DNA from: Haloarcula salinisoli
Lineage (GTDB): Archaea > Halobacteriota > Halobacteria > Halobacteriales > Haloarculaceae
Assembly (NCBI RefSeq): GCF_019599405.1
Contig: NZ_RKLQ01000001.1
Location: forward strand, 868,001 to 932,000
Direction: 5' to 3'
Length of the DNA stretch: 64,000 nt
This document shows, in pieces, positions 50,151 through 58,173 of this stretch. The notes below the pieces were generated by a model. It saw nothing but the letters and a program-made list of their open reading frames with translations. It did no database searches and had not been told where the DNA came from. The number at the start of each line of letters is the position of its first letter. Position 1 is the stretch's first letter. A program made the translations under genes and the position numbers.

Positions 50151-50377
50151 ATCCGAATGTTCATATTCCGCCCTTATAGCTACACCGGAACGTTCACAAC
50201 GCGCGAAGGGAGCGGCAGAAAAGCCCTGTTCTGGGCGGTTTTCCGACAATACCGACAAGTTCGGCCCGCCGCTATCGTCCCCGTGTCACACGGTTCGGTG
50301 ACCCTACTTCTCGGGGTATCGTGTTGTCTGTCCCACTGGGCGTCGACTATACTGATAAGTGGTAACTTGTGCCGTGA

Positions 50378-51370
50378 TTATCTGGCCCGGACCTCGAACC
50401 TGGCGCCGCCGGCCTCGCTCTCGCCCGCGACGATATCCCACCCGTGCGACGTGGCGATGCTCTCGGCGACGAACAGGCCGTACCCTTCCCCATCGCGGGC
50501 TGTGCCGTACCCCTGCTCGAAGACGCGTTGCCGGTCCTCGGCGGGGATGCCGGGGCCGTCGTCGGCGACGTAGAATCCCGACTCGGCGTCACCCACGGTG
50601 ACTGTGGCGTCGTCGCCGTGGACGACGGCGTTCTCGAAGAGCCGTTCGAGGATGAGTCGGAGACAGTCGGGGTCCGCCTGCACTGTCGCCGTGGTCTCGA
50701 CCCTGAGCCGCTCGGCCGAGCCGCCGCTGTCCCGCCACACCCGCTCGGCCATCTCGGCGAGGTCGACGGGTTCGGTGCCCTCGATAGGGCCGGCCACGCT
50801 TGCGACCGTCGAGAGCTCCGACAGCAGCGACTGGACCCGCCCGACGGAGCGGTCGATAGCGTCGGTGTGTGTGTCCTCGACGTCGAGCAGTTCGAGCCGA
50901 CCGGTGACGACGTTCAGCGGGTTCTTCGCGTCGTGGGCGAGCGCCCCGACGATGGTCTTCCAGCGCTCGGCCTGGACGATGCCGTCCAGCGCCGGCGTCC
51001 TGACGTGGGCCTCGATACGAGCGGCCAGTTCCTCGACCCGGTCTGCCGACCACCCCGTGAGATATTCCGTGACACCGGCCGAGAGAGCGGTCTGGACGCG
51101 GTCGCCGTCGACGTCTTCGCTGACCAGCACGACCGGGAGCGTCCAGTCGTTTCGACGGACACGCCGAAACGTCTCCACGCCGTCTGCCCCCGGCGGGTCG
51201 TCGACGACGACGAGCGCGTCCGCATCGTTCAGTTCGGCCTCCAGCCCGTCCGCGCCAGCGGTCACGACGGTGAGACGACTCCGTTCGGCCAGTCCCGTCG
51301 GTAATCCACCGATTCCCCCCGACTCAGCACCTGTGACAACGACCGTCCGTTCGGCTGCCCGCTCACTCAT
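50378..51370 (-). CDS. histidine kinase with N-terminal pseudo-receiver
   Basis: 330 residues. Residues 1-115 align with a receiver (LVVVDDPPGADGVETFRRVR, then PVVLVSEDVDGDRVQTALSA), but the first strand ends VTGAESGG without the paired acidic residues, so metal binding and phosphorylation are doubtful. HisKA follows with GALAHDAKNPLNVVTGRLEL, and HATPase_c with FENAVVHGDD, VADDGPGIPAEDRQ and YGTARDGEGYGLFVAESIA. No membrane helix. It is the leftward neighbour of the sucD hairpin array, which forms its 5' region. Confidence 0.87.
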   Translation of the reverse strand: MSERAAERTVVVTGAESGGIGGLPTGLAERSRLTVVTAGADGLEAELNDADALVVVDDPPGADGVETFRRVRRNDWTLPVVLVSEDVDGDRVQTALSAGVTEYLTGWSADRVEELAARIEAHVRTPALDGIVQAERWKTIVGALAHDAKNPLNVVTGRLELLDVEDTHTDAIDRSVGRVQSLLSELSTVASVAGPIEGTEPVDLAEMAERVWRDSGGSAERLRVETTATVQADPDCLRLILERLFENAVVHGDDATVTVGDAESGFYVADDGPGIPAEDRQRVFEQGYGTARDGEGYGLFVAESIATSHGWDIVAGESEAGGARFEVRAR

Positions 51371-51760
51371 TCAGTATGAATTTGAAAACCTAGGTAAAGA
51401 AGCCGTCGGCCGTCTAGGGGTGTTTCGGCGGCTCTGGTTGTCGACCGGCTGAACCCGGTCGACGTGTGCCGCAGACTTCTTTTCGTACTCCGGCGGCTCT
51501 TTATACCAATACGTCTGCGGCTCTGCTTGGCGACGCGAAAATACGCGTCGCCGTTCGCCGCAGACCTATAACAATCCGTCTGCGGCTCTGCTTGGCGACG
51601 CGAAAATACGCGTCGCCGTTCGCCGCAGACCTATAACAATCCGTCTGCGGCTCTGCTTGGCGACGCGAAAATACGCGTCGCCGTTCGCCGCAGACCTATA
51701 GCAATCCGTCTGCGGCTCTGCTTGGCGGCCGGCTAAACCCGGCCGCCGTTCGCCGCAGAC
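51371..51760. repeat. tandem array of 65-bp nested hairpins between sucD and the kinase gene
   Basis: Four consecutive units start at 51513, 51578, 51643 and 51708 (exact 65-bp period), with a degenerate unit around 51425-51472. Each has an outer stem GTCTGCGGC/GCCGCAGAC and an inner 9-bp stem. The inner stem is GGCGACGCG/CGCGTCGCC with loop AAAATA in units 1-3, GGCGGCCGG/CCGGCCGCC with loop CTAAAC in unit 4, and GTCGACCGG/CCGGTCGAC with loop CTGAAC in the degenerate unit. Read from the sucD strand, each unit is preceded by a copy of TGCTATAG or TGTTATAG, the end of sucD. No ORF is supportable here. The remainder (51371-51420) is the kinase 5' region. Confidence 0.92.
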
Positions 51761-52629
51761 CTATAGCAGGTCTTCCACGTGTTCTGCTACTTCGTTCGGC
51801 GTGTCGCCGACGGCGACACCGTTGTTCTCCAGCGCGGAGATCTTGGACTCGGCGGTGCCGGTCCCGGAGCCGGAGACGATGGCGCCGGCGTGGCCCATTC
51901 GTTTGCCAGGCGGCGCGGTGCGGCCGGCGATGAAGCCGACCACGGGCGTGTCCATGTGCTCGCCGATGTAGCGGGCTGCTTCCTCCTCGTCCTCGCCGCC
52001 GATTTCGCCACACATGGCGACGACGTGGGTGTCGGGGTCTGCCTCGAACAGTTCGAGGGCGTCGATGAAGTCCGTCCCGATGATGGGGTCGCCGCCGATA
52101 CCGATAGCGGTCGACTGGCCCAGCCCGCGCTCGGTGAGGTTGTCGACGACCTGGTACGTAAGCGTGCCAGAGCGTGACACAAGGCCCACGTTACCCGACG
52201 AGAAGATGTTGCCTGGCAGGATGCCGAGCTTGGCGACGCCGGGCGTGATGAGGCCAGGGCAGTTCGGCCCGACGAGGTGCGTGTCGGTCTCCTGTAGCTT
52301 ACGGTAGACCCGAGCCATGTCCTGGGTCGGGATACCCTCGGTGATGGCGACGACGAGGTCCAGCCCGTCGGCGTCGAGTGCCTCGAAGCAGGCGTCACCG
52401 GCGAAGGCCGGTGGGACGAACACGACGGAGGCGTTGGCGTCCTCCTCGCGGGCGGCCTGGTGGACGGTGTCGTACACCGGGACCCCGGCCACCTCCTGGC
52501 CGCCGCGGCCGGGCACCGCGCCGGCGACGACGTTGGTGCCGTATTCGAGCATCTGCTCGGTGTGGAACTTCCCTTCGCCGCCCGTGATACCCTGTACAAC
52601 GACGCGTGTGTCTTCGTCGACTAGTACGC

Positions 52630-52633
<4 letters not shown>
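51761..52633 (-). CDS. sucD: succinate-CoA ligase alpha subunit
   Basis: 290 residues. CoA-binding Rossmann start [20 protein letters not shown], phosphohistidine region [16 protein letters not shown] and [15 protein letters not shown]. With SucC it makes succinyl-CoA reversibly with ATP or GTP in the TCA cycle. Its start overlaps the sucC stop by 4 bp. The stop codon TAG is the first base set of a hairpin array that extends downstream. Confidence 0.95.
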
Positions 52634-53778
<1,145 letters not shown>

Positions 53779-53805
53779 GTCATGCGGAAGGGCGGGGCGG
53801 GGCGG

Positions 53806-53811
53806 TTTAAA
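53806..53811 (-). promoter_or_regulatory. TATA box of the sucCD operon
   Basis: The minus strand reads CGAAAGACGGATTTAAACC, with TTTAAA 28-33 bp before the ATG at 53778 and a purine-rich BRE just upstream. This predicts a transcript starting within a few bases of the start codon. Confidence 0.75.
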
Positions 53812-53926
53812 TCCGTCTTTCGCGGACGGTCCCGCCGGGTGTCTCGGTGGCAGATTCGTACAGAAATGCCCCGTAGAATCGAACGTTCCGGTAGCTATCT
53901 GGCCCGCTGTCGGTACTGCCGTGGAG

Positions 53927-54208
53927 TTATGTCGACGTCCCGCGCCGACTTTCCTGCCAGCGCGCCCTGGCTCGCAGGACGCCCGCACCGGCGAGCAACA
54001 CGGCCTGATGGAGGGCCGTCCCGAGGGCGAGGGCCCCGGTGACGCTTACGCCGACGACCCAGACCGGCGCGCCCTGGACCAGCAAGACGACGAGCACCAT
54101 CGCGGCAGCCATCGCACCGTTTCGCACCGCACAGCGCCACTCCGCGGCGAGCAACGCGGAGAGACTGGCCTCCAGTGTCTCCTCGTCCGCGAGACGGTCG
54201 AAGCACAT
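53927..54208 (-). CDS. small two-helix membrane protein
   Basis: 93 residues. An amphipathic N-terminus (DRLADEETLEASLSALLAAE) leads to two hydrophobic helices (GAMAAAMVLVVLLVQGAPVWVVGV-like, then GALALGTALHQAVLLAGAGV), ending with basic RARARWQESRR. The function is unknown. It is monocistronic and located upstream of sucCD on the same strand, but 148 bp separate them. Confidence 0.65.
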   Translation of the reverse strand: MCFDRLADEETLEASLSALLAAEWRCAVRNGAMAAAMVLVVLLVQGAPVWVVGVSVTGALALGTALHQAVLLAGAGVLRARARWQESRRGTST

Positions 54209-54260
54209 ACTCGTAATTTGGGCCGAAGCGGCCTAAATCCTCGCAAGAAACCCTGTCTTT

Positions 54261-54428
54261 TCAGGGCAGGAAATCGGCCTGACAGGCGGGGCAGGTGAGC
54301 ATCCCACAGCGGTCGGTGCAGTGTCGTTCGTTCTCGCACAGTTCGCACTCGGTTATCTCGCCGTACCGCGGTCCGTCGCTCGTTGAGCCGTTCGTCAACG
54401 CCGATATGTCGCGACTGGCGGGATTCAT
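54261..54428 (-). CDS. small zinc-ribbon protein with CxxC pairs
   Basis: 55 residues from the ATG at 54428. The C-terminal half has CELCENERHCTDRCGMLTCP and CPACQADF, giving six Cys and one His for one or two zinc ions. A TATA box (TTATAA, 54458-54463) at 30-35 bp supports this start. Function unknown; typical of haloarchaeal small zinc proteins. Confidence 0.68.
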   Translation of the reverse strand: MNPASRDISALTNGSTSDGPRYGEITECELCENERHCTDRCGMLTCPACQADFLP

Positions 54429-54457
54429 CTGGGAGTCGTAATGTAGATTATCCAACC

Positions 54458-54463
54458 TTATAA
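54458..54463 (-). promoter_or_regulatory. TATA box for the zinc-ribbon gene
   Basis: The minus strand reads GGTTATAAGG, with TTATAA 30-35 bp upstream of the ATG at 54428, as expected for a leaderless or nearly leaderless transcript. The palindromic box could also serve the sirtuin gene on the plus strand, though its start is 95 bp away. Confidence 0.55.
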
Positions 54464-54557
54464 CCCCAATTTTCCCACGGTCCAGCGAGCGTAGATTACG
54501 GTGACAGTGGCGCTGCCGTGCGACGCTGTTTTGGCCATCGGGCTCGCTCGTGGACCT

Positions 54558-55328
54558 ATGAACGAGGACGCGCTCGATTCGCTCGCGGCCGCGGTCCGAA
54601 CCGCCGACACCACCGTGGCGCTGTCGGGGGCGGGCGTCTCGACGGCTTCCGGCATCCCCTCGTTCCGGGGGGAAGACGGCATCTGGAACGACTGGGACCC
54701 GAAGACGTTCCATCGCCGGCGCCTCGATGCCGACCCGGCCGGGTTCTGGGCCGACCGGGTCGAGCTTCGAGCGGAGCTGGTCGGTGGCGACCCCGAGCCC
54801 AACGCCGCTCACGACGCGCTCGCGGCGATGGAAGGCGACGGCCACCTCGAAGCGGTACTCACACAGAACGTCGACGGGCTCCACACGGCCGCTGGGAGCG
54901 CCCGCGTCGTCGAACTCCACGGGACGAATCGACGGGTGCGCTGTGAGGACTGCGGGGCGACCGAACCGGCCGAGCCGGTGTTCGACCGGGCGGCCGACGC
55001 GGCGAGTGCGGGCACAGACGGTGGCTCGCTCCCGCCCCGCTGTGACTGTGGCGGTATCTACCGGCCAGACGTGGTGCTGTTTGGCGAGTCACTCGCCGAC
55101 GCGGTGCTGGCGGAGGCCCAGCGGCTGGCCCGCGAGAGCGACGTGTTCCTGGCCGTGGGGTCGTCGCTGTCGGTCCGGCCCGCCGCGCTGTTGCCCAGGA
55201 TCGCCCGGGAGGCGGGCGCGACGCTGGCTATCGTTAACTTCGAGGCGACGCCCCACGACGAGACGTCGGAGTATCTGTTTCGCGAGGACGTGACGACCGT
55301 GCTCCCGGCACTCTGGGACCGGCTCTAG
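54558..55328 (+). CDS. Sir2-family NAD-dependent protein deacylase
   Basis: 256 residues from the ATG at 54558. NAD-binding GAGVSTASGIPSFRGEDGIW, catalytic LTQNVDGLHTAAGS (His), zinc Cys in VRCEDCGA and RCDCGGIYRPDVVLFGE, and VGSSLSVRPAALLP. The GAGxS, TQNxDGLH and GTSLxVxPA elements define the sirtuin family. It removes acyl groups from lysine, giving O-acetyl-ADP-ribose, a ligand of macro domains. An in-frame start at 54501 is less likely. Confidence 0.92.
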   Translation: MNEDALDSLAAAVRTADTTVALSGAGVSTASGIPSFRGEDGIWNDWDPKTFHRRRLDADPAGFWADRVELRAELVGGDPEPNAAHDALAAMEGDGHLEAVLTQNVDGLHTAAGSARVVELHGTNRRVRCEDCGATEPAEPVFDRAADAASAGTDGGSLPPRCDCGGIYRPDVVLFGESLADAVLAEAQRLARESDVFLAVGSSLSVRPAALLPRIAREAGATLAIVNFEATPHDETSEYLFREDVTTVLPALWDRL

Positions 55329-55756
55329 AGTTCGACGCTGCCCGGAATGAGGCTGCGGCTGCGCAGGAGGTTCCCGCCCTCGTCGTACACCAGCAGTGTC
55401 GACTTCTCGTACACGAGCGACTTCCCGTTGCTGTCGGTCAGTCGAACCTCGTACTCACCGTCTCCGTCGTGTCGCTGGGCCGCCGAGACGAGTGTATCCA
55501 CCGCTTCGACCGGCGCGGCCACCTCGAAGATGAACTCCCCGGTCAGTCGGTCGGTCAGCGAGAGGACACCGTCCTCGGAGTCGGCCTGGTGACGGACGGC
55601 CACGTCCAGCTCGCTGGAGTCGAGCGTCGCCTCCGCCGTCTCGGTGAGACGGTCCCGAAGCCCGCCAGACGGGCCCGTGTACTCTATCGCTATCGTGGGG
55701 ATACCGTCGTCGCCCGGTTCCGGCCGGAAGTCGATGGTGAAGTAGTCGCGCCTCAT
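55325..55756 (-). CDS. uncharacterised beta-rich haloarchaeal protein
   Basis: 143 residues from the ATG at 55756 (MRRDYFTIDFRPEPGDDGIP). It is rich in beta-strand patterns (TIAIEYTGP, LDVAVRHQ, YEVRLTDSNGK, TLLVYDEGGNLLRSRSL). No Cys or membrane segments. It overlaps the sirtuin stop by 4 bp in convergent orientation. Not recognised. Confidence 0.62.
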   Translation of the reverse strand: MRRDYFTIDFRPEPGDDGIPTIAIEYTGPSGGLRDRLTETAEATLDSSELDVAVRHQADSEDGVLSLTDRLTGEFIFEVAAPVEAVDTLVSAAQRHDGDGEYEVRLTDSNGKSLVYEKSTLLVYDEGGNLLRSRSLIPGSVEL

Positions 55757-55817
55757 TCGGATACGGTAGTTTGGATGGCCGTCCCAAAGAACGTATCGGC
55801 GCGCTATCCCGTGACTG

Positions 55818-55896
55818 ATACTCCCAGCTGTCCCAAACTGAGATACTCGCCACCCCGGTGGGGCGGATATTTTCTCGAACGTACAGCTGGCAGTAT
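55818..55896. repeat. 79-bp element with 14-bp terminal inverted repeats (copy 2)
   Basis: The left arm ATACTCCCAGCTGT (55818-55831) pairs with the right arm ACAGCTGGCAGTAT (55883-55896) at 13 of 14 positions. Copy 1 at 2454-2532 has the same length, and its arm differs at CCGG against CCAG/CTGG with the pairing preserved. The two share ATATTTTC, CGAACGTACAGC and CAGTAT. Here it is in the divergent space before the DUF7549-like gene. Confidence 0.8.
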
Positions 55897-55939
55897 GACC
55901 GGTAGATTTTACCGGGTCGACGGTGGCCCTGCAAACAGC

Positions 55940-56440
55940 ATGGCGTGGGTCAAATCCGAATACGCCGGTGAACTGGCAGTACTGTCGACGTGGCTCGTGG
56001 CCGTCGCGCCCTGGTCGGTCTCTATCTTCCGGGAGGGTCCGCTGACGGCCGTCGTGTTTCGGTTTCTCCCCTTCCGAATCCAGTATCTGTACGGCGTCTC
56101 CATCTCGAACGAACTGAACTTCGTCTGGGCCTGGCGGGCGATGCAGTTCCCGGACAACACCGGCCGTGCGGCCGTCCTCTGGACGCTCGCACTGGCTGTG
56201 GTGGCCGTCGCCGTCTGCGCCAGCGCCTACTACTACCATCGCGAGGCGGAGTTCACCGACCGGTTGCCGCTCCACCCGGTCCGGTTCTTCGGTGGCCTGC
56301 TCGGCGTCGGCGGCCTGCTTGTGCTGGTCGCGACGGTCTTGCTGAACCTGGCGGGCGGATTCTTCGGGACGACGATTCCCGTCGGCGCGCTGGTCGCGCC
56401 AGTGCTCGCCGCCGTCCTGCTTACCGTCGACCTGACATAG
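55940..56440 (+). CDS. DUF7549-like four-helix membrane protein
   Basis: 166 residues from the ATG at 55940 (MAWVKSEYAGELAVLSTWLV), a characteristic haloarchaeal start I recall as DUF7549. Four membrane segments: STWLVAVAPWSVSIF, VLWTLALAVVAVAVCASAYY, FFGGLLGVGGLLVLVATVLL and IPVGALVAPVLAAVLLTVDL. YGVSISNELNFVWAWRAMQF is in the loop between the first two. Function unknown. An in-frame start at 55895 would add 15 residues; the later ATG matches the family start. Confidence 0.75.
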   Translation: MAWVKSEYAGELAVLSTWLVAVAPWSVSIFREGPLTAVVFRFLPFRIQYLYGVSISNELNFVWAWRAMQFPDNTGRAAVLWTLALAVVAVAVCASAYYYHREAEFTDRLPLHPVRFFGGLLGVGGLLVLVATVLLNLAGGFFGTTIPVGALVAPVLAAVLLTVDLT

Positions 56441-56549
56441 TGTCGGCCGACCAGTTCTCAGGTCTGAACACAGTTGCCGAGTCGGCGAGCGAATTTAAGT
56501 AGCTGGCAACCAAACCCAGTCTACATCCACGGTACCTATCTCTTGACCG

Positions 56550-58172
56550 ATGTCTAACCCCGAAACACCCGAGGCCGGTGACAGCGTCCAGAACCCACTG
56601 GGCCAGATACAGGCGTGGCTCTCACGGACCGCCACCATCCTGTCGGGGACGGCGGTGCCCGAATCGAACTACGACCCGGCCCGCCACGGGACGCTGGCGC
56701 GCTTTACCGGTCTGGAGGGGTGGGAGGAACTCGAACGCTACTGGCTCAACGCGCCCTTCGCCTTCGTCTCTATCAACCGAGACCCCGAGACCGACGAAAA
56801 GCGCTACCAGGTCGTCGAGCCCTCGCTGACCGACTTCGAGTCCGAGCTCCTGGACCGACTGTACGAGGACATCCGGGGGCCGCTCATCTACCGCGAATCG
56901 GTCGATACGGACCCCGAGCAAGCGCTCCGCGAGGAGCTGTACGACCGGCTGGAGGAGTACGGCGTCGTCATCGAGGCCGAAACGTTCTACCGGCTCTTTT
57001 ACTACCTCTATCGGTCGTTCCAGGGCTATGGCCGCATCGACCCGCTGATGCACGACCCGGCCATCGAGGACATCTCCTGTGACGGCTCGGACCTCCCCAT
57101 CTTCGTCTACCACGACGAGTACACCGACATCGAGACGAACATCGCCTTCGAGGAGCAGGAGCTGAACAACTTCGTCATCCAGCTCGCCCAGCGGTCGGGC
57201 CGGCACGTCTCGATTTCGGACCCCGTCGTCTCGACGACGCTGCCGGACGGCTCCCGCATCGAACTGGCACTGGGCGAGGAGGTCACCCCGCGCGGGTCGG
57301 CATTCACTATCCGGAAGTACGCCGACGAACCGTTCACGCCTATCGACCTGCTGAACTTCGGCACCTTCTCCCTGGAGATGCTCGCCTATCTGTGGCTGGC
57401 CATCGAGTCCAACAAGTCGCTCATCTTCGCCGGTGGGACGGCGGCGGGCAAGACCACCTCGATGAACGCGCTGGCGATGTTCATCCCGCCCCGCTCGAAG
57501 GTGCTGACCATCGAGGACACCCGCGAGCTCTCGCTGTATCACGACAACTGGCTCTCCTCGGTCACCCGGGAACGGCTGGACGACTCCGACATCACGATGT
57601 ATGACTTGCTCCGGTCCGCGCTGCGTCACCGCCCGGAGTACATCATCGTCGGCGAGGTCCGTGGCGAGGAGGCTATTACGCTGTTCCAGGCGATGAACAC
57701 CGGTCACACGACTTTCTCGACGATGCACGCCGACTCCGTCCAGACGGTCATCAACCGGCTGGAGAACGAGCCCATCAACGTCCCCCGGCCGATGGTCCAG
57801 AGCCTCGATATCCTCTGTGTCCAGGTGCTGGCCCGCTCGGGCGAGGAGCGGGTCCGTCGGGCGAAGACGCTCGCGGAGATTGAGGGTATCGACCAGCGGA
57901 CCGGTGAACTGGACTACTCGACGACCTACGCCTGGGAAGCCACGCGAGACACCTTCCAGGAGCGCAACAGCGAGCTCGTCGACGAGATACGCGAGGAACG
58001 GGGGTGGAGCCAGTCCGAGCTGCTCACCGAGATAAACGACCGCAAGCGCTTCCTCACCTTCCTCCAGGACCGGGGCGTCACCGACTACCGGCGCTTCACC
58101 GCGATGGTCAACAAGTACTACGCGGACAAAGCCCGAGTGATGGAGCGAATCGGCTCCACAGAGTCAGCGTAA
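56550..58172 (+). CDS. type II/IV secretion ATPase, PilB-like (pilus assembly)
   Basis: 540 residues. Walker A FAGGTAAGKTTSMNALAMF, the Asp box LTIEDTRELSLYHDNW, Walker B region EYIIVGEVRGEEAITLFQAM and the His box GHTTFSTMHADS are all intact. N-terminal YGRIDPLMHDPAIEDISCDG fits the GspE/TadA/VirB11 superfamily as used by archaeal type IV pili (PilB-like). It powers pilin assembly at the membrane. The platform protein follows 1 bp later. An AATTTAAG at about 56490 is the likely TATA box. Confidence 0.92.
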   Translation: MSNPETPEAGDSVQNPLGQIQAWLSRTATILSGTAVPESNYDPARHGTLARFTGLEGWEELERYWLNAPFAFVSINRDPETDEKRYQVVEPSLTDFESELLDRLYEDIRGPLIYRESVDTDPEQALREELYDRLEEYGVVIEAETFYRLFYYLYRSFQGYGRIDPLMHDPAIEDISCDGSDLPIFVYHDEYTDIETNIAFEEQELNNFVIQLAQRSGRHVSISDPVVSTTLPDGSRIELALGEEVTPRGSAFTIRKYADEPFTPIDLLNFGTFSLEMLAYLWLAIESNKSLIFAGGTAAGKTTSMNALAMFIPPRSKVLTIEDTRELSLYHDNWLSSVTRERLDDSDITMYDLLRSALRHRPEYIIVGEVRGEEAITLFQAMNTGHTTFSTMHADSVQTVINRLENEPINVPRPMVQSLDILCVQVLARSGEERVRRAKTLAEIEGIDQRTGELDYSTTYAWEATRDTFQERNSELVDEIREERGWSQSELLTEINDRKRFLTFLQDRGVTDYRRFTAMVNKYYADKARVMERIGSTESA

Positions 58173-58173
58173 G

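Noticed and set aside
51513-51772. Possible CRISPR-like array
   Set aside because: The repeats are contiguous 65-bp units with no unique spacers and no cas genes, and each unit is internally self-complementary.
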